From contig JBBSHE010000011.1 in the NCBI GenBank assembly GCA_038253325.1, positions 1 through 64,000 of the forward strand: DNA of 64,000 nt, read 5' to 3'. Position numbers and translations under genes: made by a program. Origin of the DNA: JBBSHE01 sp038253325 (lineage in GTDB: Bacteria; Actinomycetota; Actinomycetes; Propionibacteriales; Nocardioidaceae). Below are positions 1 to 7,765 of this stretch, one piece after another. The notes beneath the pieces were generated by a model. It had not been told where the DNA came from and did not search any database. It saw only the letters and a program-made list of their open reading frames with translations. Each line of letters opens with the position of its first letter. The first letter of the stretch is position 1.

Positions 1-274
1 ACGGCTGGTCGCTCTGCGTACGGCCGACACCTCCCTCGTACCCGAGGAGGGCAGCCAGCTCACCGAGGACGGCGACCGGATCTGCGGTCGGGTGACGTCT
101 GCCCGGATGTCGCCGACCCTCGGCCGGTCCGTCTGCCTGGCTCAGCTGGTCGCCCGCCTGGCCGATCCCGGCACCGAGGTCACGATCCGGCTGACCGACG
201 GTCGGACCGCAACCGCCACGGTGGCGAGCAGCCTCGCGCAGGTCGACCCGGAAGGTACGAGGCTCCATGGTTGA
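1..274 (+). CDS. soxA: Sarcosine oxidase alpha subunit, C-terminal end (partial)
   Basis: Open at the left edge; reading starts at base 2 and ends at TGA 272-274. The about 90 visible residues (LVALRTADTSLVPEEG, then RVTSARMSPTLGRSVCLAQL) match the C-terminal aminomethyltransferase-like (GcvT-C) barrel of heterotetrameric sarcosine oxidase alpha subunits. In that enzyme the alpha subunit carries the tetrahydrofolate-binding half that captures the methyl carbon of sarcosine as 5,10-methylene-THF. The stop overlaps the soxG start by 8 nt, and soxG plus fhs follow, which fixes the assignment to sarcosine oxidase rather than glycine-cleavage T protein. The N-terminal FAD/NAD half lies outside the window. 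Confidence 0.8.
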   Translation, partial: RLVALRTADTSLVPEEGSQLTEDGDRICGRVTSARMSPTLGRSVCLAQLVARLADPGTEVTIRLTDGRTATATVASSLAQVDPEGTRLHG

Positions 275-1112
275 GAGTGAGCCGATCGTCGGCACTCCCG
301 GCGCCCGCAGTGCGATCGCCCGCAGTCCGATCGCCCGCAGTCCGATCGCGCCCGCAGAGCCGGAGGTGGTGGGGGCCGGATGGGCCGTGAGCGGGCGCTG
401 CAGCGACGCGGCCCTGCGAATCACCGACTGCACCCCGCTGACGAAGGTGGCCGTGAAGGCAGCCGTGAACGGCACCATGGCGGAGCTGCTCGGCGTGCGG
501 TTCGGCCGCTCGGCCCGCAAGGGCTGGCCAGTCCCCGAGACTGGAGGTCCGGAGGCTGGAGGTCCGGAGGCTGGAGGTCCGGAGGCTGGAGGTCCGGAGG
601 CTGGAGTCCCCGAGACGCGGATCCCGGAGGTTGGCTCCGCCGACGCCGAACTGCCCGTTCTCGTGGTCGGGGCCGGTCCGGGCGAATGGCTGGTCCTCGC
701 GCCGCCGGGGACTCAGAAACACCTCTGCGTCGCCCTGGGCGAGGCGGCCACCAAGGCGGATGAGCTCGCGAGCGTCGTCGATCTGACGCACGGTCGGGCC
801 CTGTTGCGCGTCGCCGGTTCGGCATCACGGGAGCTGCTGGCCATGGAGTGCGGTGTCGACCTCGCGGACGCGATGTGTCCGGACGGTGCGGCGCTGCGTT
901 CGACCGTTGCCGGCGTCGCGACCGACCTCGTCCGCGACGACCTGCCCGCCGACGACGGCGGGTCGACCAGGTCGTACGTTTTGCATTGCGAACGTTCGTC
1001 GGGCCAATACCTGTTCGACTCGCTGTGCGACGCCGGAGCCGAGTTCGGTCTCGACGTCGACGGCTTTCGGGCCCCCGGAATTCAGCAACCCCACAAGGAG
1101 AACCGATCATGA
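267..1112 (+). CDS. soxG: Sarcosine oxidase gamma subunit with internal low-complexity insert
   Basis: 281 aa; the start ATG at 267 overlaps the soxA stop, and the stop overlaps fhs (ATGA). The C-terminal part (about residues 130-275: LPVLVVGAGPGEWLVLAPPG, VVDLTHGRALLRVAG, FDSLCDAGAEFGLDVDGF) is the GcvT-like fold of SoxG, a small subunit of the four-subunit sarcosine oxidase that oxidises N-methylglycine to glycine. Odd: SoxG is normally about 190-210 aa; the excess is repeat-built. Residues 15-28 contain ARSPI-type repeats and residues 93-112 contain four exact GGPEA units encoded by an exact 15-bp tandem repeat. The insert sits before the conserved core and probably forms a flexible loop. 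Function is secure from context; the role of the insert is unknown. Confidence 0.8.
   Translation: MVESEPIVGTPGARSAIARSPIARSPIAPAEPEVVGAGWAVSGRCSDAALRITDCTPLTKVAVKAAVNGTMAELLGVRFGRSARKGWPVPETGGPEAGGPEAGGPEAGGPEAGVPETRIPEVGSADAELPVLVVGAGPGEWLVLAPPGTQKHLCVALGEAATKADELASVVDLTHGRALLRVAGSASRELLAMECGVDLADAMCPDGAALRSTVAGVATDLVRDDLPADDGGSTRSYVLHCERSSGQYLFDSLCDAGAEFGLDVDGFRAPGIQQPHKENRS
308..352 (+). repeat. 15-bp tandem repeat in soxG (about 3 units)
   Basis: Three near-identical 15-bp units (core cgatcgcccgcagtc) encode ARSAI/ARSPI/ARSPI near the SoxG N-terminus. In frame, so copy-number change would lengthen the protein by 5 residues per unit. Confidence 0.7.
543..602 (+). repeat. 15-bp tandem repeat in soxG (4 exact units)
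   Basis: Four exact copies of ggaggtccggaggct, encoding GGPEA four times. Perfect identity at all positions, including third codon bases, points to recent slippage or unequal exchange rather than selected protein repeats. Confidence 0.9.
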
Positions 1113-2803
1113 GCCCTGGCAACCTCGAGATCGCCCGTGCCGCGGCACTCAAACCGATCGAGGACGTCGCCAACGAGATGGGTCTGGGCAGCCACCTGCT
1201 CGAGCCGTACGGCCGCGACGTGATGAAGGTGAGCCTGGACGCGGTCGGTCAGCTCGCCGATCGGCCTCGTGCCAAGTACGTCGTGGTGACCGCGATCACG
1301 CCGACCCCGCTCGGCGAGGGCAAGACCACCACCACGGTCGGTCTCGGTCAGGGCATGAAACACATCGGGAAGCGGGCCGTGATCACCATCCGGCAGGCGT
1401 CGATGGGTCCGGCCCTGGGCATAAAGGGCGGTGCCGCCGGCGGCGGGTACAGCCAGGTCGTGCCGATGGAGAAGCTGAACCTCCATCTCACCGGAGACAT
1501 GCACGCCGTGACGGCCGCACACAACCTGCTGAGCGCCATGCTGGACAACCACCTGTACCAGGGGAACGCGCTCGGCCTGGACCCGCACAGCGTCACCTGG
1601 CGGCGGGTGCTGGACGTCAACGACCGGGCGCTTCGCAACATCGTCACCGGTCTCGGCAGCCGTGCCGACGGCGTCCCCCGGCAGACCGGGTTCGACATCA
1701 CCGCCGCCTCCGAGGTGATGGCCACGCTCTCTCTGACGACCTCGCTGCGCGATCTGCGTGAGCGGCTCGGCCGGATCGTCGTCGGCTACACCACGAAGGG
1801 GGAGCCGGTGACCGCGGAGCAGCTCGACACCGCCGGCACCATGACGGTGCTCCTGCGCGAGGCGATCAAGCCGAACCTGTTGCAGACCATCGAGAACACG
1901 CCGGCGCTGGTGCACTGCGGTCCGTTCGGCAACATTGCCACCGGCAACTCGTCGGTGCTGGCCGACCTGATCGCGCTGCGGTGCGGCGACTTCGTCGTCA
2001 CCGAGGCGGGATTCGGTGCCGACATGGGCGCCGAGCGTTTCTTCAACATCAAGTGCCGCGCCTCCGGGGAAGCTCCGGACGCCGCGGTCGTCGTGGCCAC
2101 GGTGCGGGCGTTGAAGGCCCACTCGGGAAACTACCGGATCGTTGCCGGAAGGCCACTGCCGGAGGCGTTGTTCGACGAGAACCCCGACGACGTGTACGCC
2201 GGAGCGGCCAACCTGGTCAAGCAGATCGAGAACGTCCGGCTGCACGGTGTGTCGCCGGTGGTGGCTGTCAACTCGTTCCCGACGGATCACCCCAGCGAGA
2301 ACGAGGCCATCCGCGCGATCGCCGAACAGGCCGGCGCGCGGTGTGCCGTCTCGAGCCACTTCGCCGACGGTGGCCGCGGCGCCATCGAGCTGGCCGAGGT
2401 CGTGGCCGAGGCGGCCGAGGAGCCGAACCAGTTCCGGCTGCTGTACCGCGACGAGGACAGTCTGCGCGAGAAGATCGAGACGATCGCCACCAAGGTGTAC
2501 GGCGCGAACGGGGTCGACTACTCCGCCGTCGCCTCGCGACAGCTCGACACGTACGAGAAGGCAGGCTTCGGACGGCTGCCGATCTGCATGGCAAAGACCC
2601 ATCTGTCCTTGTCATCCGATCCCACCCTGAAGGGGGCTCCGACCGGCTGGACGCTGCCGGTGCGGGAGGTTCGGGCCTCTGTCGGCGCCGGCTTCGTCTA
2701 CCCCATCTGCGGGGATGTGCGTACGATGCCCGGCCTGGGCGCCGACCCGGCGGCAGCGCACATCGACATCGACGACAACGGCGAGACCATCGGCCTGTTC
2801 TGA
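1109..2803 (+). CDS. fhs: Formate--tetrahydrofolate ligase
   Basis: 564 aa, the usual length for the monofunctional enzyme. It joins formate to tetrahydrofolate with ATP to give 10-formyl-THF in the cytoplasm. Visible family features: N-terminal LKPIEDVANEMGL, P-loop TPLGEGKTT (about residues 65-73), the following GLGQGMKHIGKRAVITIRQ and SMGPALGIKGGAAGGGYSQV blocks, GDMHAVTAAHNLL, and the C-terminal FVYPICGDVRTMPGL. ATG 1109 follows an AAGGAG ribosome site and overlaps the soxG stop by 4 nt, so it is translationally coupled to sarcosine oxidase. Location suggests it balances one-carbon units produced when sarcosine is demethylated. Confidence 0.97.
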   Translation: MSPGNLEIARAAALKPIEDVANEMGLGSHLLEPYGRDVMKVSLDAVGQLADRPRAKYVVVTAITPTPLGEGKTTTTVGLGQGMKHIGKRAVITIRQASMGPALGIKGGAAGGGYSQVVPMEKLNLHLTGDMHAVTAAHNLLSAMLDNHLYQGNALGLDPHSVTWRRVLDVNDRALRNIVTGLGSRADGVPRQTGFDITAASEVMATLSLTTSLRDLRERLGRIVVGYTTKGEPVTAEQLDTAGTMTVLLREAIKPNLLQTIENTPALVHCGPFGNIATGNSSVLADLIALRCGDFVVTEAGFGADMGAERFFNIKCRASGEAPDAAVVVATVRALKAHSGNYRIVAGRPLPEALFDENPDDVYAGAANLVKQIENVRLHGVSPVVAVNSFPTDHPSENEAIRAIAEQAGARCAVSSHFADGGRGAIELAEVVAEAAEEPNQFRLLYRDEDSLREKIETIATKVYGANGVDYSAVASRQLDTYEKAGFGRLPICMAKTHLSLSSDPTLKGAPTGWTLPVREVRASVGAGFVYPICGDVRTMPGLGADPAAAHIDIDDNGETIGLF

Positions 2804-2827
2804 GGTCTCTTGACCTGGCGTACGACG

Positions 2828-4474
2828 TCAGCTCTGGTGGGTGAGGTGGGCCGGCGTGCGGTCCCACTCTGGATCCTGCGGGCTCTCCCACCACGGGTCG
2901 TAGCGATCATCGGGGCGGTGAACCTGGTCGTAGTTGCCGACCACGATCGACGAGATGTCGTAGAGCGATTCCGAGTCCGGGTCGAAGTAGCGGCCGTGGT
3001 CGGCGACCCCGCGGTGCCAGCTGGTGCGATCGGTCGACTCGGCCTCGAACCGGTTGGCGTGGAAGTCGTCCTCGGCCGGGTCGTTGCCCTGGGCGAGGCT
3101 TCCCGCGTTCACCCAGCCGTGGTTGCCGAGCATGCTCACGATGTCGCGGCTCGCGGCCCCCACCCAGGTGTGGTCGCGGCCGGTCGTCAGGTCGTTGGCG
3201 TCGTCGGCGTTGCCCGCCCCGGGGCTGCCGACCAGGAGCAGGTCGTCGGTCGCGAGCCCGTTGTCGTCGGCCGACCGGGCGGCTGTCGTACTGCCGTAGC
3301 TGTGTCCGACGACCGTCACGTGGGGGTCGTCGAAACGGCTGCCGTTGAACCCGGCGACGTCGCGGGCGAGATACTCGGCGCCGTCGATCGCCTGGTCCTT
3401 GCCGACGACCTGGAGAACGGACGAACCGAGGCTGCCCGAGGGTGCGTCGTACCCGATCCACGCGATCACCGCCGTCGACTCGCCGGGGGCGGCCCACCGG
3501 CTCTCGTCGTAGATGTTGCTCGCCCGCGGCACATACGTGCCCACCGATGTCAGCTCGGTCCCCATCCCCGGCACCAGGAAAGCGACGTTGTCGGCGGTCT
3601 GCGCGTCGCCGACAGAGATCGCGCCGCGTCCGTCGCCGCCGAAGGCACCCGGTTCGTAGATCAGCAGCTGCGCCGTAACCGGCTCGCCGGTGATCGGGTC
3701 CGTCCGGGCCTCGGTGTTGTCTAGCTGCGTCTTGACGGCGAGCGCGTTGTCGAGGACGTGCTGCTCGTCATCGGTGAGTGCGACGCCCGACTGCTGCTTG
3801 GTCTGAAGTCGGTCGATGTCGTTGTTGAGCAGGATCCGGTTCGCGTCGTCGCGTGCATCTGCCGGGAACCCGTCAGTCGACCCGACGAAGCTCGGACTCT
3901 GCGCGATCACCTCCGCCTTCTGCAGCGGTGACAAACTCGCCCACCAGTCGCGGGCCGCCTGGGCCGACACGAAACACATCCCCAAGGGGGCGGCTTGGTC
4001 TGGCATGGGGTACGCACCGGCTCCCTTGAGGGCCGCGATGTCGGCAGCGTTCGGTCCGCGTCCCAGCATGCCGGCAACCTCGCCGCCCGCCTGCTCGATC
4101 TTCGTGTCCGCCGCCGTCTTGCGCGTCTGCCAATCCGGCATCCGGGCGGTGACGCTGGCTGGTGGCGCGAGGTCGTACTCGGCGTTGATCTGGTTGATCG
4201 TGTGGTCGTACGTCGTGATCGCCTGCGCGAAGAAGATCAGGGCGCCGGCGGCGAAGCGTACGCCCTGCTCGGTGTCGGTGCCGAACGCGATCACGGGCTT
4301 GCCGGCGGAGTCCACCGGTGGACGGAGGTCGCCACCGGTGTGCGCTCCGGCCACGCCGACCTGATCCTGGACGTCTCCGATGACCGACCTGATCTTGCCG
4401 GCCGAGGCCAGCAGCTCGCCCGCGAGGCCGCTGAGCTCGTCGGCCGACGCGGGATACAGCGGGTAGAGGCCCAT
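2828..4474 (-). CDS. DUF1023 alpha/beta-hydrolase with helical N-terminus
   Basis: 548 aa. The N-terminal about 110 residues are predicted helical (SADELSGLAGELLASAGKIRS), resembling the WXG100-like helices that commonly precede DUF1023 domains. The C-terminal alpha/beta-hydrolase has nucleophile elbow GHSYGS (Ser about 392), upstream AFLVPGMGTELTS and downstream DDLLLVGSPGAG. No signal peptide. Start ATG 4474 is chosen because GAGGAG lies 7 nt upstream; the reading frame stays open further upstream but runs antisense to scoA. Substrate unknown; many relatives are found beside type VII secretion genes, but none is here. It converges with fhs (24 nt gap). Confidence 0.85.
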   Translation of the reverse strand: MGLYPLYPASADELSGLAGELLASAGKIRSVIGDVQDQVGVAGAHTGGDLRPPVDSAGKPVIAFGTDTEQGVRFAAGALIFFAQAITTYDHTINQINAEYDLAPPASVTARMPDWQTRKTAADTKIEQAGGEVAGMLGRGPNAADIAALKGAGAYPMPDQAAPLGMCFVSAQAARDWWASLSPLQKAEVIAQSPSFVGSTDGFPADARDDANRILLNNDIDRLQTKQQSGVALTDDEQHVLDNALAVKTQLDNTEARTDPITGEPVTAQLLIYEPGAFGGDGRGAISVGDAQTADNVAFLVPGMGTELTSVGTYVPRASNIYDESRWAAPGESTAVIAWIGYDAPSGSLGSSVLQVVGKDQAIDGAEYLARDVAGFNGSRFDDPHVTVVGHSYGSTTAARSADDNGLATDDLLLVGSPGAGNADDANDLTTGRDHTWVGAASRDIVSMLGNHGWVNAGSLAQGNDPAEDDFHANRFEAESTDRTSWHRGVADHGRYFDPDSESLYDISSIVVGNYDQVHRPDDRYDPWWESPQDPEWDRTPAHLTHQS

Positions 4475-4648
4475 CAGCCGACTCCTCAGCACCGTACGAC
4501 TCCGGCTTCTTGGGAACCTAGCGGCTGTCAGGGTCACCACCGGGCCGCCGCTCGCTCGGCTGGTCCGATCATTGCCTGGCTGCCCGGCGCCAGCACCGGC
4601 GACATTAGGATGCAAGTCCAGCGCAGCAGCGACGGTCAGGAGTGTCGG

Positions 4649-5449
4649 ATGGACAAGGTCGTCCACAGCGCCGACGAGGCGGTTGCCGACATCGGTGACG
4701 GGGCGTCGGTCGCGGTCGGTGGCTTTGGGCTGTGCGGCATTCCGAGCGTCTTGATCCGGGCGCTGCTCGATGCCGGCTTCCGCGACCTCGAGGTGATCTC
4801 CAACAACTGCGGCGTCGACGACTGGGGACTCGGGCTGTTGCTCCGGGAGCACCGGATCCGCCGGATGGTGTCGTCGTACGTGGGGGAGAACAAGGAGTTC
4901 GAGCGTCAGTACCTCACCGGTGCGCTCGAGGTTGAGCTCACGCCGCAGGGAACCCTGGCCGAGCGGCTTCGCGCCGGGGGAGCGGGCATCCCCGCGTTCT
5001 ACACCGCGACCGGCGTCGGCACCCAGGTCGCCGACGGCGGACTGCCGTGGAAGTACGACGCGGACGGCAACGTCGTCGTGGCGAGTGCGCCGAAGGACAC
5101 CCGGGATTTCGAGTCCGGCGGCGGCACCCGCACGTACGTGCTCGAGCACGCAATCCGAGCCGACTTCGGTCTGATCCGGGCCTGGCGGGGTGACCGGATG
5201 GGCAACGTCGTGTTTCGCGACTCGGCACGCAACTTCAACCCGTTGTGCGCGATGTCGGGCCGGGTCACGATCGCCGAGGTGGAGGAACTGGTCGAGCCAG
5301 GCCAGATCGCACCGGTCGACGTACACCTGCCGGGGGTCTACGTCCAGCGGGTCGTACCCCTGACGCCCGAGCAGGCCGCCGACAAGCGGATCGAACGGCG
5401 GACCGTACGCGATCGGCCCGCGCCGTCCGCACCGATGGAGGCATCCTGA
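4649..5449 (+). CDS. scoA: 3-oxoacid CoA-transferase subunit A
   Basis: 266 aa. Subunit A of succinyl-CoA:3-ketoacid CoA-transferase, which moves CoA from succinyl-CoA to acetoacetate and feeds ketone-body/acetoacetate carbon into the TCA cycle. The glycine-rich CoA-binding motif VAVGGFGLCGIP lies near residues 22-33, with SNNCGVDDWGLGLLL and GTLAERLRAGGAGIPAFYTATGVGT further on, all typical. AGGAG precedes ATG 4649 and a TAGGAT -10 box lies at 4606-4611. The partner subunit scoB starts 144 nt downstream, unusually far; in most genomes the two overlap or nearly touch. The gap is filled by a palindromic repeat. Confidence 0.93.
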   Translation: MDKVVHSADEAVADIGDGASVAVGGFGLCGIPSVLIRALLDAGFRDLEVISNNCGVDDWGLGLLLREHRIRRMVSSYVGENKEFERQYLTGALEVELTPQGTLAERLRAGGAGIPAFYTATGVGTQVADGGLPWKYDADGNVVVASAPKDTRDFESGGGTRTYVLEHAIRADFGLIRAWRGDRMGNVVFRDSARNFNPLCAMSGRVTIAEVEELVEPGQIAPVDVHLPGVYVQRVVPLTPEQAADKRIERRTVRDRPAPSAPMEAS

Positions 5450-5451
5450 CC

Positions 5452-5592
5452 ATGCCAGCTCCCGTGGACCGGCCAGTCTCAGCTTTCCCACGTTTACGTG
5501 GTACGTCTGCACTTCACCCAGGAAATTTCCTGGGTGAAGTGCAGATATCCCAGGTTTACGTGGGAAACCAACGACCCGCCGAGGCGAGCTGA
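5452..5592 (+). other. Possible 46-aa coupling ORF through the repeat
   Basis: ATG 5452, two bases after the scoA stop, opens a 46-codon frame that runs straight through the palindrome and stops at 5590-5592, one base before the scoB ATG. The product has no recognisable domain. Its likeliest meaning is that ribosomes travelling through it keep scoB translation coupled to scoA despite the inserted hairpin. It could also be accidental. Confidence 0.3.
5484..5567. repeat. Dispersed palindromic repeat, family 1, copy 1
   Basis: 84 bp. The centre, 5506-5545, is a perfect 40-bp palindrome (half-site TCTGCACTTCACCCAGGAAA). It is flanked by outer arms TTTCCCACGT (5484-5493) and ACGTGGGAAA (5558-5567), so the whole element can fold as nested or three adjacent hairpins. 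A second copy at 34956-35017 shares the sequence with compensatory changes in the stem. It lies between scoA and scoB on the same transcript. It is neither an IS (no transposase) nor a terminator (no T-tract). Confidence 0.9.
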
Positions 5593-5593
5593 G

Positions 5594-6229
5594 ATGGCGT
5601 GGAGCCGGGTCGAGATGGCGGCCCGTGCGGCCACCGAGCTGAACGACGGCGACTACGTCAATCTGGGGATCGGGTTGCCGACGCTGGTGCCGAACTACGT
5701 GCCCGACGACGTGGAGATCGTGCTTCAGTCAGAGAACGGCATCCTCGGAGTCGGCGCCTACCCGTACGACGGCGAGGAGGATCCCGACCTGATCAACGCC
5801 GGCAAGGAGACCGTGACGGTACGGACCGGAGCGTCGTTCTTCGACTCCGCGACGAGCTTCGGGATGATCCGTGGCGGCAAGATCGACGCGGCGATCCTGG
5901 GCGCGATGCAGGTGTCCGCTCGCGGCGACATCGCGAACTGGATGATCCCCGGCAAGATGGTCAAGGGAATGGGTGGCGCGATGGATCTCGTCCACGGTGC
6001 CAAGAGGGTCATCGTCTTGATGGAGCACCTCGCCCGCGACGGGTCGTACAAGATCGTCGACGAGTGCTCACTGCCGTATACCGGGCTCGGCGTCGTGCAA
6101 CGCATCATCACCGACCTCGCCGTGATCGACGTGACCGATACCGGGCTCGTCCTTCGCGAGCTTGCTCCCGGCGTCACCGAGGACGAAGTCAGGGAGAAGA
6201 CCGAACCCTCCGTGTCCTCCACCCGTTGA
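5594..6229 (+). CDS. scoB: 3-oxoacid CoA-transferase subunit B
   Basis: 211 aa, normal length for subunit B. The catalytic glutamate that forms the glutamyl-CoA thioester is seen in LQSENGILG (Glu47). Other family blocks are YVNLGIGLPTLVPNYV, the GASFFDSATSFGMIRGGKIDAAILGAMQV stretch and KMVKGMGGAMDLV. ATG 5594 is preferred over ATG 5498: the extra 32 upstream codons derive from the palindromic repeat and have no family counterpart. Works with ScoA as a heterodimer/heterotetramer in the cytoplasm. Confidence 0.93.
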   Translation: MAWSRVEMAARAATELNDGDYVNLGIGLPTLVPNYVPDDVEIVLQSENGILGVGAYPYDGEEDPDLINAGKETVTVRTGASFFDSATSFGMIRGGKIDAAILGAMQVSARGDIANWMIPGKMVKGMGGAMDLVHGAKRVIVLMEHLARDGSYKIVDECSLPYTGLGVVQRIITDLAVIDVTDTGLVLRELAPGVTEDEVREKTEPSVSSTR

Positions 6230-6277
6230 CCGACCTTCTCTCAATCACGAACGTGATGAGGGCTGCCAGTCCTCGCG

Positions 6278-7084
6278 TCATGGCGTTCGCAGCGCCGCCC
6301 GTACGACTGGAAACGCCGCACTGAGCGGGTCGATGAGGGCGAAGTGGTCGACGTCGGAAAGCTCGGTGTACGTCAGCTCGGGCCAATCGGCCGCAAGGGC
6401 GCGGCTCAGCTCGACCGGCACCTGCTGATCGGCCGTCCCGTGGATGACGTGGATCGGCACCGTGCCGGGTAGCAGCCGGAGCACGTCGGCTTCTGCGTAC
6501 GCGACAGGTTGCTGGTGTGGCTCCCCGCCGAGCAGCACCTGCACCGCGCCGTCACCTAACCACATCGCAGCAGCACGTACCAGATCGGACACCGGAGCGA
6601 GCGCGACGATCCGACACACCCTCGACGGGCGGGTCCGCAGTCCGGCCCACAATGCGAGGTGGCCCCCGGCGGAGTGTCCGGCCACCGTGAACGGAGCTGC
6701 CGGGTCGACCACGCCCGGGGCACAGCTCTGGATCTGGCCGGTCACGTCCTCCATCGCGGTGGCGACATCGGCGCTAATCGTCGGCCATCCTCCTAGCGCC
6801 CGATCCGCGCCGACCTTGGGTCCCGTGCCGATCCGCCGGTACTCCACCGACGCCACCACCCACCCGTCGCCGGCGAGCACACTCGCAAGTGGGCGGACGT
6901 GCATCCGGTCGAACTCCTGACGCCAGAACCCGCCGTGGATCAAGACCACCAACGGGAACGGTCGGCTCGGGGTGCCGATCATCGGGGGCAGGTACGTCTC
7001 GACGATCCCGTCGGCGTGTGCGGCGTACCTCGTCACGAGGTCCGGCGAAGGGGCAGGTCGAGACAGCACATGACGCGGGTCCAT
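6278..7084 (-). CDS. Alpha/beta-hydrolase, kynurenine-formamidase/BD-FAE-like
   Basis: 268 aa, cytosolic. Oxyanion-hole motif LIHGGFW (His50-Trp54) is typical of the arylformamidase/BD-FAE esterase group. Nucleophile elbow AGHSAGG gives Ser138, acid Asp219 lies in HGTADQQVP, and His247 in SDVDHFAL, so a complete triad is visible. No tryptophan-catabolism genes are nearby, so N-formylkynurenine as substrate is only a possibility; a general carboxylesterase is equally likely. The mRNA is probably leaderless: a TACCGT -10 box ends 6 nt before the ATG. It is divergent from the DUF4177-RidA operon. Confidence 0.85.
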   Translation of the reverse strand: MDPRHVLSRPAPSPDLVTRYAAHADGIVETYLPPMIGTPSRPFPLVVLIHGGFWRQEFDRMHVRPLASVLAGDGWVVASVEYRRIGTGPKVGADRALGGWPTISADVATAMEDVTGQIQSCAPGVVDPAAPFTVAGHSAGGHLALWAGLRTRPSRVCRIVALAPVSDLVRAAAMWLGDGAVQVLLGGEPHQQPVAYAEADVLRLLPGTVPIHVIHGTADQQVPVELSRALAADWPELTYTELSDVDHFALIDPLSAAFPVVRAALRTP

Positions 7085-7090
7085 GGCTCG

Positions 7091-7096
7091 ACGGTA
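7091..7096 (-). promoter_or_regulatory. -10 box of leaderless hydrolase mRNA
   Basis: TACCGT on the minus strand, 6 nt before ATG 7084. The spacing places the transcription start on or next to the start codon. Confidence 0.55.
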
Positions 7097-7130
7097 CGGC
7101 CGAGGACGGCGCGCGGCACGGGCGGCCGGA

Positions 7131-7136
7131 TAGAGT
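7131..7136 (+). promoter_or_regulatory. -10 box of leaderless DUF4177 mRNA
   Basis: TAGAGT, 7 nt before ATG 7144; no ribosome site is present, which fits a leaderless transcript. Confidence 0.6.
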
Positions 7137-7143
7137 CCGTCGC

Positions 7144-7305
7144 ATGACGAAGTGGGAATACGCGACCGTTCCGCTGCTCGTGCACGCGACCAAGCAGATC
7201 CTCGACTCGTGGGGCGAGGACGGGTGGGAGCTCATCCAAGTGGTGCCGGGCCTCACCCCCGAAAACCTGGTGGCGTATCTCAAGCGCGAGAAGCCCGGAT
7301 CATGA
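7144..7305 (+). CDS. DUF4177 small protein
   Basis: 53 aa: MTKWEYATVPLL, then ILDSWGEDGWELIQVVPG. The W-x-Y-x-x-V / L-x-x-x-G-x-x-G-W-E-L pattern is the DUF4177 family, single small alpha/beta domains of unknown function. In actinobacteria it commonly precedes a RidA gene as here, with a 4-nt ATGA overlap. Leaderless start supported by the -10 box at 7131. No catalytic residues can be proposed. Confidence 0.8.
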   Translation: MTKWEYATVPLLVHATKQILDSWGEDGWELIQVVPGLTPENLVAYLKREKPGS

Positions 7306-7763
7306 CGACACCCGAGGAGCGACTCGCGGGTCTCGGTATCGCGGTCCCGGACGTGGTGGCACCACTGGCGTCGTACACGCCCGCCGTGCGCACGGGGCCT
7401 TACATCTACGTCTCCGGACAGCTGCCGATGCGTGACGGCGAGGTCATCGCGACGGGAAAGGTCGGCGCCGAGGTCAGTCCCGAGCAGGCCGCCGAGTGCG
7501 CGCGGCAGTGCGCCCTCAACGGCGTCGCGGCCGTCAAGTCCGTCGTCGGCGAGCTGTCCGACGTCGTCCGGATCGTCAAGCTCGTCGTGTTCGTGGCCAG
7601 CGCCCCGGGCTTCACCGGCCAGCCGGCTGTGGCGAACGGCGCCAGCGACTTCATCGGCGACGTCTTCGGGGACGCCGGAAAGCACGCACGCTCCGCTGTC
7701 GGTGTCGCCGCGCTGCCGGTGGACGTCCCGGTGGAGGTCGAGATGATCGTCGAGGTCGCCTGA
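7302..7763 (+). CDS. RidA/YjgF family protein
   Basis: 153 aa. RidA proteins deaminate reactive enamine/imine intermediates released by PLP enzymes, or act in related pathways. Seen: YTPAVRTGPYIYVSGQLPMRDG near the N-terminus, QAAECARQCALNGVAAVKSVVG, and the C-terminal ARSAVGVAALPVDVPVEVEMIVEV, where the usual active-site arginine precedes the LP motif. It resembles the longer actinobacterial subgroup (Rv3678c-like) rather than canonical 125-aa RidA. Coupled to DUF4177 upstream and, after 2 nt, to the Nudix gene. Confidence 0.88.
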   Translation: MTTPEERLAGLGIAVPDVVAPLASYTPAVRTGPYIYVSGQLPMRDGEVIATGKVGAEVSPEQAAECARQCALNGVAAVKSVVGELSDVVRIVKLVVFVASAPGFTGQPAVANGASDFIGDVFGDAGKHARSAVGVAALPVDVPVEVEMIVEVA

Positions 7764-7765
7764 CC

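Noticed and set aside
2810..3724. 304-codon + strand frame with Val-rich sequence
   Set aside because: Mirror image of the DUF1023 hydrolase gene; no ribosome site and no family features.
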